From Ruminococcus flavefaciens (GTDB taxonomy: Bacteria > Bacillota > Clostridia > Oscillospirales > Ruminococcaceae), in contig JAMPIL010000010.1 of assembly GCA_023662725.1 (NCBI GenBank), positions 1 through 58,657 of the forward strand: a DNA stretch of 58,657 nt. Reading direction: 5' to 3'. Positions 1 to 9,267 of this stretch are shown piece after piece (position 1 is the stretch's first letter; each line of letters starts with the position of its first letter). A program made the translations under genes and the position numbers. The notes below the pieces were generated by a model. That model ran no database searches and was not told where the DNA came from. It saw nothing but the letters and a program-made list of their open reading frames with translations.

Positions 1-38
1 TATTCTTCAATAAATTTCAGTGGTTATTCTATTAATGG

Positions 39-44
39 TATAAT
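39..44 (+). promoter_or_regulatory. Possible -10 box of the first operon
   Basis: A TATAAT hexamer lies about 58 bases before the ATG of the Cys-rich small protein. No clear -35 is visible 17 bases upstream, so this is a weak promoter call. Its main use is that transcription from it would leave the TTG at 57 almost leaderless, which favours the ATG at 102 as the start. Confidence 0.35.
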
Positions 45-101
45 AAAAGAAAAATTTTGACAAAAAAATATTTACTCAAAAATTCGAAAAGAGATGTTTT
101 T

Positions 102-245
102 ATGAAAAAATGCAGAACTTGTCCCTATCATCTGGGAATTATAAAATGTACGAAAAGTCCTTGTCCTGCGTGTATTGAGAGCAGGAGGAAAACGCATCCA
201 TTTGAGATAAAATCAACAACTATTAAGGATATTTCCAAAAAATGA
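102..245 (+). CDS. Small cysteine-rich protein, 47 aa
   Basis: The product is short and basic, with five cysteines in its first half (CRTC near residue 4, then Cys16 and CPAC near residue 21). The spacing suggests a small metal-binding knuckle. No family is recognised. The ATG at 102 is chosen over an in-frame TTG at 57 because a purine-rich stretch (aaaagaga) precedes it. Its stop TGA overlaps the ATG at 242 of the YidD-like gene in an ATGA arrangement, so the two are probably translationally coupled. Function unknown; a role with the YidD-like and dynamin-like proteins downstream is only inferred from position. Confidence 0.5.
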   Translation: MKKCRTCPYHLGIIKCTKSPCPACIESRRKTHPFEIKSTTIKDISKK

Positions 246-721
246 GCCGCATTTTTAAAGTTAATGAAAATATTATAGAATCAGATATTGATGTAAAGCA
301 AATGGAAAAAATCATTCTTAAACAAGCTGCGTCAGAAAATTCTAAAAGGATAGTTATTCGACCCAAAATAAACATATTTTAAAATGCAACAACGCTTATT
401 ATATCAATATTAATACCATTTGTAATTCTGCTTTTTATTTTTCATTTTTGCTCATTCAGCAAAGAATTTTTAGTTTTATTATACACTTGCACCGCCCTGA
501 TCTGGATAGCGCTGAATGCCAAAAAGCTATTGATAATATTAATAAGTTTATATCAGAAATATGCGCCTGAATCAATTCGTTCGGCTTGTCTTTTTGAGCC
601 CTGCTGTTCCGAATATATGAAGCTTTCAATTATGAAATATGGCGTAATAAAGGGATTATTTAAAGGAATAAAAAGGATTTTAAGATACCGATATCCTAAC
701 GGCGGAATTGATGAATCATAA
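242..721 (+). pseudogene. YidD-like membrane insertion factor with in-frame stop
   Basis: One frame runs from the ATG at 242 to 721, broken only by TAA at 380-382. The first part is a 46-aa polar segment ending in a basic stretch. After the stop come about 45 mostly hydrophobic residues (probable membrane hairpin) and then a YidD domain: YQKYAPESIRSACLFEPCCS, with the CLFxPxCSxY core, KYGxxKGxxKGIKRI and a final GGIDES. YidD proteins assist insertion of membrane proteins through YidC. The extra N-terminal membrane segment is unusual for the short YidD family. A TTG at 530 could give a free-standing 63-aa YidD, but the open frame upstream argues for one broken gene. Confidence 0.65.
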
Positions 722-737
722 AATTTCAGGAGGTAGC

Positions 738-1031
738 GTGAAAGAATGAATTAACACATCGTCAAACAAGAGTTTTACAAGAGATTCCTCAACAATAGGA
801 TATGTTAACACCCAAGGTGGAACGCTGAATCTTCGATCAGAGCTGTCAACTAATTCACAAGTTATAACTGAATTGCCTTATGGAACATTTTTCAACGCTT
901 ATAATGTTCTTGACAATAGCAGAGAATTGATAGACGACAAATGGATATTTATTAGTGTAAACCTTTCAGGAACATCATATTCAGGATATGTTTCTTTGGA
1001 TTATGTTTCATGGGTTGACACATCTATATGA
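738..1031 (+). pseudogene. SH3b-domain protein, nonsense codon at position 4
   Basis: A GTG at 738 sits behind a near-perfect AGGAGGT site (728-734). The fourth codon is TGA (747-749) and the frame then stays open to 1029. The rest reads as a bacterial SH3 domain: GTLNLRSELSTNSQVITELP, then KWIFISV and GYVSLDYVSWV. Such domains bind cell-wall peptides or proteins. The gene has no signal peptide and is about 97 codons long. The TGA most likely replaced a sense codon (for example TGG by one transition). Alternatively the gene is a fragment fused to an unrelated start signal. Confidence 0.6.
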
Positions 1032-1040
1032 CAAAAACAT

Positions 1041-1060
1041 CCCGGAGCATTTGCTCCGGG
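1041..1060 (+). terminator. GC-rich hairpin after the SH3b gene
   Basis: A perfect inverted repeat (CCCGGAGCA / TGCTCCGGG) with a two-base loop lies just after the SH3b stop. It is followed by an AT-rich stretch but no clean T run, so it may attenuate rather than end transcription into the dynamin-like gene starting at 1093. Confidence 0.5.
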
Positions 1061-1092
1061 GACGAATAAAATTAAAATTAAGGAGAATTAAC

Positions 1093-3204
1093 ATGATTTC
1101 ATTTACAATACTCGAAGAATTATCCAAAGCCTGTGGAGAATTGGCATTTTGTATTGATGGGATAGACCATTCAATGCTTGAAAGTACAGAAATAATTTCC
1201 AAGCTGACCGAATCCAGACGTAAGATCGAAATTGCAGCGATACTTTACGGAAAGCAAACTATCTGTATCGCAGGATTACAAGGTGAGGGAAAAACTACAC
1301 TTATCAAAAACTTTTACAACATCTCCGACGAGTTTTTCAACGTGACCGAAGGAAGAGGCGAAAGAATTCCAATAATTATAACTGAAAAAGATATACAAAA
1401 TCCGGAAATGTATATTTGCAAAACCTGTAAAGCCAATAAATATGCAATTGAAGAAGAAAAAATTACAGATCCTGCTAAATTCAGAGAAATATCGTCCAAA
1501 AGAAACGATGATAATACTAACGACGTTTTATATATGGAACTTCGTGTACCTAAGCAGCATCTTTTTAATGACGAAAGCTGTTTTCTGCTTCTTCCGGGAT
1601 TCGAAGAAGACGAAACAGACTGGCAGGATGTAGTTGAATTTTCTCTTCACTGCTCCGATGCAGCTATTATGGTTTCAAGCCATACCGGGCTGGCATCACT
1701 TCAGAATTTTAAGATGATGAAAGAGCAGAGCGATTTATTTAAAGGTCATATAATTTATGCTGTAACACGTTGCGATGAAAAAGGCGAAGACAAAAATGCA
1801 ATTGCGGACATAAAAAGAACTTGCATTCATGATTTGAATATTCCTGAACAAAACGAAGACCGCGTAGTCTGCACAGGTGTGTACACTGACAAAGAGAAAA
1901 ATAAACAATGGATAGATGCTCTTGAGTCCGCAATTGAAAATTATTGCAGTCAGGAGCCAGCTGAACAAAAGTGTGCGCAGTTTGTAATTGAAGAAGCAAA
2001 TAAAATATATTCTCAGTGCAGGGATATATATAGGGAAATTGATAATAAAATAAAGATTACAGATATCTTGCAGGACGCTGAGATTCAAAGTTGGATCAAT
2101 GTATTTGACCGTGAGTTCAAAAAATCGAAGAAGACATTTGAAAAGAATCTTAACAAATCAATTGGAATGCAGAGTCTATCCGCTAATGCGGTTATATGCC
2201 GCGAATATCAACAAAAATTTAATGTCAGCAAAATGCACCGTGCAGAAAAAGTAATAGGAATTGTCAAAGATGTGGGTCGGGCAATTGGACTTAACCAATA
2301 TAATGATTTGAGTACCTGCCGAAATATTGTAGATAAAGCTGTCAGAGATAATAATTACGGACAGGAATATTGGTCTTCATGTGCTGTGAAAGCACTTTCA
2401 GAGTCTATACCAAACGATTATATGGTTGAGAACGGTCTGAATAATAATATTCGTCAGATTACGGTAAAAAATGAAGGCACAATAATGCTGCCGATAGAAA
2501 TTATGATGAAAAACGCCCTTACATTGCTTAGCAATAAAAAAGATACATACCTGATAGAATGTAACGAAGAAGGATATGATGTCAAAAATATCATTAAATT
2601 CATCGTGAACTATGCAACCTCCGTTTTCATGCTTAATGAGATTAATATTGGTATCGAAACAGATCAGTCGCTCAGGGAAAACCTTGATAACGCTGTGCTT
2701 CAAAATTCTTTCTATACACTTGACAGTAAACCTGACAACATTAAAAATGATTTATCAAAGAAAATAGGATTAGGAGCGCTTCTGACTATGGGCGTCGACG
2801 GTATCGACGGACAGCTTGATATAATTGTCGGTTTAGCTTCAACATTTGGGATCTCAAGTAAAAATGCAGGAATGGGTATTCTTGTTTTGGGTGCAGGTGG
2901 ATTTACGAGAAATGCAATGAGGGAAATCGATTGCTTAAAAATAAAGCTTGAACAAAGCTGCCTTGATGCTAAGAATAGATATTATGAAACTCTTGTAAAA
3001 GACAGCATAAAAAAATATACGGAATATATGGATAATATAAAGGATAAGTTGAGTGATCATCTATGCGGCAGAAACAGCAATAGAGATTTAACTTACGCTT
3101 ATATAGCTAAAAACAGCCTCTCCAGAATACAAAAAAGCATTGATGAAATACGTTGGAATTTAAAGGAGACAGCATATGCCGGAAATGGACTCAATCTTAG
3201 ATAA
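1093..3204 (+). CDS. Dynamin-like GTPase 1, 703 aa
   Basis: A large GTPase of dynamin type. The P-loop GLQGEGKTT lies near residue 57, the G3 region reads LLLPGFEED (the usual Asp of DxxG is replaced by Leu), and the G4-like motif is TRCDE. The middle is helical. Near the C terminus a glycine-rich hydrophobic stretch (GLGALLTMGVDGIDG to GILVLGAGGF) resembles a membrane-inserting paddle. The ATG at 1093 is chosen because AAGGAG precedes it; an upstream in-frame ATG at 988 lies inside the SH3b gene. Its end overlaps the second dynamin gene by 29 bases. Paired bacterial dynamins remodel membranes, and some (LeoA/LeoBC, Eleos) act in phage defence. The altered G3 motif may mean weak hydrolysis or only nucleotide binding. 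Confidence 0.75.
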   Translation: MISFTILEELSKACGELAFCIDGIDHSMLESTEIISKLTESRRKIEIAAILYGKQTICIAGLQGEGKTTLIKNFYNISDEFFNVTEGRGERIPIIITEKDIQNPEMYICKTCKANKYAIEEEKITDPAKFREISSKRNDDNTNDVLYMELRVPKQHLFNDESCFLLLPGFEEDETDWQDVVEFSLHCSDAAIMVSSHTGLASLQNFKMMKEQSDLFKGHIIYAVTRCDEKGEDKNAIADIKRTCIHDLNIPEQNEDRVVCTGVYTDKEKNKQWIDALESAIENYCSQEPAEQKCAQFVIEEANKIYSQCRDIYREIDNKIKITDILQDAEIQSWINVFDREFKKSKKTFEKNLNKSIGMQSLSANAVICREYQQKFNVSKMHRAEKVIGIVKDVGRAIGLNQYNDLSTCRNIVDKAVRDNNYGQEYWSSCAVKALSESIPNDYMVENGLNNNIRQITVKNEGTIMLPIEIMMKNALTLLSNKKDTYLIECNEEGYDVKNIIKFIVNYATSVFMLNEINIGIETDQSLRENLDNAVLQNSFYTLDSKPDNIKNDLSKKIGLGALLTMGVDGIDGQLDIIVGLASTFGISSKNAGMGILVLGAGGFTRNAMREIDCLKIKLEQSCLDAKNRYYETLVKDSIKKYTEYMDNIKDKLSDHLCGRNSNRDLTYAYIAKNSLSRIQKSIDEIRWNLKETAYAGNGLNLR

Positions 3205-5070
3205 ACGCAGCCGCTGGCAGAATGAAACTTTGAAGGAATTACAAGAAAAAATGTGGAACACAAAATCCATACATAATCTGAGTTCCGCACAAAAAAATGT
3301 AATGGTCTACGGTTTGCCTCAAGTCGGAAAAACAACCTTGATCCTAAAAATCTTAGGAATACGTGAAGATAACGGATGCTCACAAAATCTTGAAAAAATT
3401 CTTCGCGCCGGTATTGAATACGGGAATTCATCAACTTCTACTGCCATTATGTATCTTCACTCCAACAATGATGATTTCGGAATCAGCTTTAAAAAATTTG
3501 AGGAAGGTATAAAAAAACCGGAATATTTTTCGACTGAATCCGCTTTTGAAGAGAAAATCCGTGACGTACGCAAAGAAGTTGAATCGGGAAATCGTGAAGT
3601 TGATATAATGTGCATATATATTCCACGCAAATATTTCCGTGAAAACAACAATGCTTTTGGCATTGATATTCTTGACGTTCCGGGTGTAAAAAGCAAAAAC
3701 CAAAAAGAAAAAAATCACCTGAATAAAATCATGAGTCATTGCTTCAGACTGTTAGATGTTTGTATAATAGTCTGCCAGTCATATAAAATAACCGAACTCG
3801 GCAAGAAGCTGGAATATATTTCTGATTATGCAAATTACTGGTTTGAACAGCCTGACAAGTTTATTATTGTAACAACATATTCATACAAAAACGAAACTGT
3901 GATAAGCAAAATCAAAGAAAATTCTGCATATTTAAATGGAATAAAGCGATTTTATGAGGATGAAATAAAAAAGATACTTGGAGAAAATAATAAAATAGAT
4001 GTTTTTCCTCTTGAACTTGGCACTTCTTTACAATTTTTTAAAAATGATCATCCTGATTATGCCAAAGCAATAGATGAGACTTGCAATTCAATTCTTGAAC
4101 AGTTGATTGAAACGATTAAAGCAAAAAAACACGATACTCTTGATAAAATAGTTTCCTCAATAAAATCTGAGCTTTATAGCGTTATTACAAATCAGAAAGT
4201 CAAATTAGAGGACGAGCGGAAGAATTTAAGAAAAAGAATTAAAGAACTCGATAAAGGTTTACAAGAATGTCAAAATAGGATTAAAAGTCATAGAACTGAA
4301 ATTGAAAACCTTAATAATGAAAGAAAAATTCTTAGGGAATTGCGTAAGCTTTCTCCCGATATGCCAGAAAATTTCAGCATTAGTCCAAGCTATTTCAACA
4401 CTTTCGGCAACTTCAAAGACAAAGATAAAAAATTTTCTGAAGACCTCAAAGAAGCTCTTCAAGAAATTCGTACTGCTTACATAAATAAATTCAATGAAAA
4501 AGTTCAGGATGATAATGAAAAATTAGATGCAAATTGTATCTCAATTTCAGATATCATAGATGACCAGCTGGACAACTTATTCTATGAACTTTATCCTGTT
4601 ACCATATTGGATCGTTTAAAAAAATCACTAAATTCGATTTGCAATATAAGGTTAATGATTTATTTGCGGTGTTTTGCGAAGGGTTAAAAGATTCGGTGAT
4701 TGAATATGCTGGTATCGATCAAGCAATCACCGAAAATGGCAATGAATTATCCCGGAAACAGTTTTTGATTTATTTACTGGAAAACAAAAAATATGAATCA
4801 TCCTTACTTCAAGAGAAAGTAAAAGACGAACTTGCAGCTGTTAATGAAAAGATGGAAAATTTGAAAATCAAACATAAATACGACACAGAAATTTTAGATA
4901 GCTATTTATCAATAGGTCGTGAACAATTTCTAAAACAACAATCAGAGATTATTGCCAACATAAACAGCGAGGAAGCGTTAGCAACTGAAAAAACAATGTA
5001 TCTTTTGCTGCTTAGCTTAATTGATAAGGATTATTCAATAATCTGCGAGAGAGGGAATTTAAATGAATGA
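3176..5070 (+). pseudogene. Dynamin-like GTPase 2, frameshifted, ~631 aa
   Basis: The second GTPase has P-loop GLPQVGKTT near residue 47, G3 DILDVPGVKS and a degenerate G4 (TTYSYKNE). A long charged coiled coil (KLEDERKNLRKRIKELD onward) forms the stalk. The frame stops at 4687, but the next frame carries on without a gap from about 4639 (LQYKVNDLFAVFCEGLK). One missing base near 4637 would restore a single protein. The start has AAGGAG at 3163. The fragments overlap the upstream GTPase by 29 bases and the downstream coiled-coil gene by 8, so all three form one operon. The frameshift could be real or a sequencing error. Confidence 0.7.
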
Positions 5071-6004
5071 AATAAATGATAAAGCTAAAAATGACATCAG
5101 GGATTTATTCAATGAGATCTTTGTAGGTGATCTTAAAAATACGATGAATGAAAATACTGAAGTTTCTGGAAAGTCTTTAAATTCATTGAGTGATCAAATC
5201 AAACGTTTTTCTTATTCTATCGATGATCTAATAAGAAAAACAGATAAAATCCAGGATGACATATCAGGAAGTATAGAAGACAATTCTAAAAAAATCAATT
5301 CGAAGATTTCATCAATATCTTCCAACCTTGAATCCTTAAATAAAACAAGCGATGAACACCATAACAAAAGCCAAAACAATTTTGATAGTATTCAGCAAAT
5401 ATTGGGAAATAATTTCTCATACATTTCAGACTTTATTGAATACGACAAGGAGATCAATGCTGATTATCATAATGAAGTCAATGGTAATGTCAAAAATATC
5501 CAGGTTTCACTTGATAACAGTTTTTCAGAAGTTTCAAAGAATTTTGAAATTATCAAAAATTCCAGCTCCGATTATCATGATGAAATTGATAAAAAGATTA
5601 ATAACGTTGAACAGAATCTGAATAATGATCTTTTGAACATATCAAGCAAATTTGATATTGTAAACAATTCCCTTGTTGATTGCAATAAAATAAACCAGAA
5701 TTACCATAGTGAAATAAATGAACAACTCGTTGATATCCGGAGTTCATTAGACAATAAATTATCAAAAGTTTCAAATAATCTGAACAATGTCAGTCAGAAT
5801 TTAACTACTGATATAGATAAAATCTATTCATGCAACGATTATATGCAAACTAAATTGGACGAATTAACTGATCTCGTTGCCAAGCTGCATGACAACTCAG
5901 AATTGTCAGATAAAAAATATTTCAGCTTTATAAAAATCGCCATTATTTTAAGTTCTGCCAATCTTTTGGGAATAATTGCTATAATACTTATTAACCTTTT
6001 TTGA
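5063..6004 (+). CDS. Tail-anchored coiled-coil protein, 313 aa
   Basis: The protein is Asn/Ser/Asp-rich, with repeated heptad-like blocks (SSNLESLN, DNSFSEVSKNFEI, LDNKLSKVSNNLNNV) over most of its length. It ends in one hydrophobic helix, about residues 286-313 (FIKIAIILSSANLLGIIAI), with almost nothing after it, and there is no signal peptide. This is the design of a tail-anchored membrane protein with a long cytoplasmic rod. No enzyme motif is seen. Its start overlaps the end of the second dynamin gene, so it is probably the membrane partner or scaffold of the GTPase pair. That role is inferred from context. Confidence 0.65.
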   Translation: MNEINDKAKNDIRDLFNEIFVGDLKNTMNENTEVSGKSLNSLSDQIKRFSYSIDDLIRKTDKIQDDISGSIEDNSKKINSKISSISSNLESLNKTSDEHHNKSQNNFDSIQQILGNNFSYISDFIEYDKEINADYHNEVNGNVKNIQVSLDNSFSEVSKNFEIIKNSSSDYHDEIDKKINNVEQNLNNDLLNISSKFDIVNNSLVDCNKINQNYHSEINEQLVDIRSSLDNKLSKVSNNLNNVSQNLTTDIDKIYSCNDYMQTKLDELTDLVAKLHDNSELSDKKYFSFIKIAIILSSANLLGIIAIILINLF

Positions 6005-6286
6005 ATGCTCATAAAATGATTTATCCCTTTCGTCTGAATAGCTGGATTTCAACTTTTTTATTTATATTTTTATAATAGACTTTAATAATTACCGAACTTT
6101 TATTAAATTGAATTACTGATGGACATAACGCCCATCAATCTTTAAATGTTCCAGCAGAAATGATATATAATCCATTTGACAAAGGTTCAGCTAAAAAATG
6201 GCTGGCAGATAAATAGACTGCAAGTGAATCAAGAACATTGAAAATTATTTGAAAACAGGAAATAAATTTTTGAGAGGTTTGGGATC
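6005..6286 (+). other. Intergenic stretch with possible gene relic
   Basis: No intact gene is seen. Between about 6115 and 6230 one + frame reads DGHNAHQSLNVPAEMIYNP, then FDKGSAKKWLADK and a TAG. It looks like protein sequence but has no start and no recognised family. The leader of the phosphoesterase gene follows. Confidence 0.3.
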
Positions 6287-7009
6287 ATGATTTTTATTAC
6301 CGGCGACATTCACGGAGATTATGATATACATAAATTTTCCGCAAATCGTTTTCCGATGCAGAAACAACTGACACGTTCGGATTATATGATTATCTGCGGA
6401 GACTTCGGATTGGTATGGGATAATTCTGCGGAAGAAAGATACTGGCTGGAATGGTTGGACGATAAACCGTGGACTACGCTCTGGATAGACGGCAATCACG
6501 AAAATTTCAATATGCTGAAGAAATATCCAGTTGAAAATTGGCATGGCGATAAGATAAAAAAAATCACAGATAATATTTTCCATCTTTGCAGAGGAAGCAT
6601 TTTTAATATTGACGGAAAACGTATCTTTGCATTCGGCGGTGCAGAAAGTCATGATAAGCAGTATCGCAAACTTGGTGTTACAATGTAGAAGGAAGAACTC
6701 CCGAGTCAGCAGGAAATAACTCATGGCAGGAAGGTTCTGGAAATTGCAAATTTGGAAGTAGACATAATCGTTACGCATTCACTTCCAAGCAGTATACAAC
6801 GAAAACTTTTTCACAGTTATGATTATCCTCAAAACAGACTGACGGATTTCTTTGATGAAATCGATAAGAAAACTAATTTCAAACTCTGGTTTTCCGGACA
6901 TTATCATAGATCAGGCGTATATTATAAGAATCATATTCTGATCTATAATGATATCGTAAAGTTGACCGACACAGGTTTTGAAAGAGTTTATCTTAAAGGA
7001 AAAAGATAA
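6287..7009 (+). pseudogene. Calcineurin-like metallophosphoesterase, one in-frame TAG
   Basis: All five metal-binding blocks of the family are present in one frame of 240 codons: GDIHGD (residue 6), GDFG (38), GNHE (69), THSLP and GHYH near the C terminus. A TAG at 6686-6688 (codon 134) splits it between the third and fourth blocks. A tryptophan is common just before KEELPS in related proteins, so TGG to TAG is the simplest change. RBS GAGAGG lies before the ATG. If not read through, the product lacks two metal-binding blocks and should be inactive. Substrates of this family include phosphoproteins and cyclic nucleotides; none can be assigned here. Confidence 0.75.
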
Positions 7010-7072
7010 AATTAAGGCATCAAAAAAGATATAACATTAAGTACGCTCTTTATAAAAGGGAGAATACACATC

Positions 7073-7867
7073 ATGAATAAAAATAGAGGTATTTTTATAA
7101 GCGCAGCTACGAGTCGGGGAAAAATCCGCACTAAAAATGAAGACCGCTTTTATATTGATTCAATGGGAATTTTTCGTGGTGAAAGCAAAGTCACAAATAT
7201 TCTGACTGATTCGGAATATCGAATATTTGCTGTATGTGACGGTATGGGCGGCGAAGAGCTTGGTGCGGAAGCCGCCGAAACAGCTGTTGAAGTATTATCA
7301 GAGTTTTCAAACAGCCTAAAAAACGTTTCAGATCAAGATCTTACTAAAGTCGTAAATGAATACGTCCATGAAGCAAACAGGCGTATATGCAAAATGGCTG
7401 CGGATAATGGAGCTGATGTAAGCGGCTGCACTCTTGCAATGGCTTTTATTTGCAAAAACATTGCCTATCCGTTTTATATAGGCGACAGCCGTATATATTA
7501 CCGTACTGACGGTACACTTATACAGCTTTCAGAGGATCATACGCTTGCCATGTACAAATTAAAGATTGGCACCTATACAAAAGAGGAAGCTTAACACAGT
7601 CCTGATGCACACAGATTGACCGCTTTTTTAGGCGCCGCTCCAAACAACAAAGGAATTTACGCCGCAGTCTGTGAACCTCTTGATTTAAATCACGGAGAGC
7701 TGCTTATTTGCAGTGACGGTCTGACAGATATGCTCTATCCGCAGGAGATACTGGAAATAATAATTGAATATGATAAGAAACCTGCTGCTTATCGTCTTAT
7801 GGACAAGGCTGTAGAACACGACGGTTTAGATAACGTGACCTGCATTATTATCAAAAAAACAAGCTAA
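7073..7867 (+). pseudogene. PP2C-type serine/threonine phosphatase, one in-frame TAA
   Basis: A full-length PP2C (264 codons) in one frame. Motifs in order: TKNEDRFY, CDGMGGEELG with the metal-binding Asp, GDSRIYY, LSEDHT, then ICSDGLTDML and GLDNVTCI at the C terminus. TAA at 7592-7594 (codon 174) falls in the loop between EEA and HSPDAHRLTAF, where relatives have a sense codon. The lost half holds metal ligands, so the truncated product should be inactive. It follows the phosphoesterase by 63 bases with its own AAGGGAG site. No partner Ser/Thr kinase is present in the window. Confidence 0.75.
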
Positions 7868-7929
7868 TCCTACAGTTTGGGTCACAGAATATCATAGAAA
7901 ATGATATAAAAAATAGGAAGTATTTTATT

Positions 7930-8418
7930 ATGAGCGATAAAGTCATATTACCATTACATTGTATTGATCCAAGCAGAGATGTTTATAATGGGAAAATATT
8001 ATATAGGTCGAAAATATCATCAAAGAATAAGCATTGTTTCAGTTATAAAATATAAATATAAAAAGTCTCATCATTCTTCAGGTTTTACGGTCGTTGGGAA
8101 ACTATCGATATCAATGGTACAACTGACAAATACTTTGTCCCTGCAGAACCCACCGGTAGTTTACCAATATTGAAAGATTGGTGTGTTGATAATCAAGAAG
8201 CAATAAAAGATTTGTTAAGAAAACATAATGTCACTGTTCAAGAATTAAAAAAGAATTTTTTCAAAGAAGAAAAATTTTATTTACTCCTTGAAGAAATTAT
8301 TTACAATAGTAAGAAAAAGTTTGCGGAAAAAGAAGAGAATTTGAATAATAATTTTATAATTATGCCCGACCAAATGGTCGGGCTGAATTTTATTAAAATT
8401 TCCATTACATTTTTCTGA
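7930..8418 (+). pseudogene. Unknown 162-codon gene with two in-frame TAA codons
   Basis: A start with AGGAAG upstream opens a frame MSDKVILPLHCIDPSRDVYN that stays open except for TAA at 8053-8055 and 8059-8061. After the stops it continues as RFYGRWETIDINGTTDKYF and ends in a charged helical tail (KKKFAEKEENLNNNF). The last ~20 codons run through a strong hairpin, suggesting the original stop lay just before it and was lost. No family is recognised; the middle part reads like a soluble globular protein. Its position after the PP2C gene suggests it belonged to the same accessory operon. Confidence 0.5.
8364..8383 (+). terminator. Hairpin ending the first accessory operon
   Basis: The inverted repeat GCCCGACC AAAT GGTCGGGC is followed by an AT-rich tract. 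It lies between the + strand operon and the - strand relaxase genes and probably ends transcription from one or both sides. Confidence 0.6.
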
Positions 8419-8491
8419 CGTAGTTTCTCTCCCCGAAAAACAGGAGATGTTTTGTCTTTGCAAGCTGATTTTAATGTTTTTTCAACAGATA

Positions 8492-8980
8492 TTATTCAAA
8501 TTTAATACTGCAATAATTACCTGTAATATCGTAAATCTGCATAGCAATCTGTTTAAGCTCGGTAATACCGCTGTGGAAAAGTTTACCATTATTGTAATTC
8601 ACCGAATTAACAATAAAATGGCTGTGATACTGCGAACCGCCCTGATTTTCCATGTGGACAGCAGTTTCAAGCTGATAATCGTTTCTGAAAATTTCTGCGA
8701 TTTGTCTGGTGTATGCACAGGCAGTTTCCGCATCACAAACATGGTTATCAAAAGAAACAACAAAGTGCAAAAGCGGATTATCTCCTGTTTTCCCGAAATA
8801 TTTCTTTACTGCATACATCTGTGAATATGCAGATTTCTGATTTCTGCTGCTGACGCCGTAGCCAACAGTTTCAATAAGTTCCTCTCCGGGTTCGAGTTTC
8901 TCCTTAAAACAATATCCAACCGCATTGCTGAGATAGCTTTTCCCACCATCAGTCACACGTTTTACTTTAAGTATATCCAT
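8492..8980 (-). CDS. Relaxase (mobilisation nuclease) N-terminal fragment, 162 aa
   Basis: The sequence starts MDILKVKRVTDGGKSYLSNA and carries the relaxase core: LLHFVVSFD, TAVHMENQGGSQYHSHFIVN with the HxH-type metal ligands, and GKLFHSG. Relaxases nick the plasmid or ICE transfer origin. Typical relatives are 300-500 aa. Here the frame stops at 8492, and the downstream codons in frame still look coding for a short way (YLLKKH), so the gene is truncated. AGGAGAAAAA precedes the ATG, and the start overlaps the end of the accessory gene at 8962-9240, the usual order for mob operons. Confidence 0.65.
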   Translation of the reverse strand: MDILKVKRVTDGGKSYLSNAVGYCFKEKLEPGEELIETVGYGVSSRNQKSAYSQMYAVKKYFGKTGDNPLLHFVVSFDNHVCDAETACAYTRQIAEIFRNDYQLETAVHMENQGGSQYHSHFIVNSVNYNNGKLFHSGITELKQIAMQIYDITGNYCSIKFE

Positions 8981-9240
8981 AATTTTTCTCCTTTTCTTTC
9001 TAAGTTTTTTGCTTCTGTTTCGGAATGTTTTTCAAGCATTTTACAGGCAGTGTTCACGAAATCCTGAAACTGCACCATATCAGACGGTGTAACAGTTTTT
9101 TTGCTGTGCATAAGCCGTTCGTTAATTACAGCATTCGGCTTAATTTCACGTTCTTTTGCTTCCTGTTCGATATTCTCCATAAGGGATTTAGTCATAAGAA
9201 CAGTTTTTCTTTCTGTTTTTAATTCCTCTTTTTTTCTCAT
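8962..9240 (-). CDS. Mobilisation accessory protein, MobC / ribbon-helix-helix-like, 92 aa
   Basis: A small basic helical protein: KTERKTVLMTKSLMENIEQ, then KPNAVINERLMHSK and a C-terminal helical part. The N-terminal pattern resembles ribbon-helix-helix relaxosome proteins that bind the transfer origin and recruit the relaxase. It overlaps the relaxase start by 19 bases. The IS110 left end begins only ~13 bases upstream of its start codon, so the element has probably separated it from its own promoter. Confidence 0.55.
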   Translation of the reverse strand: MRKKEELKTERKTVLMTKSLMENIEQEAKEREIKPNAVINERLMHSKKTVTPSDMVQFQDFVNTACKMLEKHSETEAKNLERKGEKLWIYLK

Positions 9241-9267
9241 TATAATTAATCCTTTGGTACAATATTA

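Noticed and set aside
530-721. A free-standing 63-aa YidD starting at TTG 530
   Set aside because: The frame is open upstream to 383 with hydrophobic, protein-like sequence and is in phase with the gene at 242, so a single interrupted gene is more likely.
1735-2088. Hydrophobic 117-aa frame on the - strand inside the first dynamin gene
   Set aside because: It lies wholly opposite a well-supported GTPase, has no ribosome-binding site and no family likeness; a shadow of the coding strand.
380-8061. Reassignment of a stop codon to explain the many in-frame stops
   Set aside because: TAA, TAG and TGA all occur as in-frame interruptions, and intact genes in the same window end normally at all three (for example TAA for pdxS, TGA for the Spo0A-like gene, TAG for the 57-aa gene). 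One code change cannot explain this.
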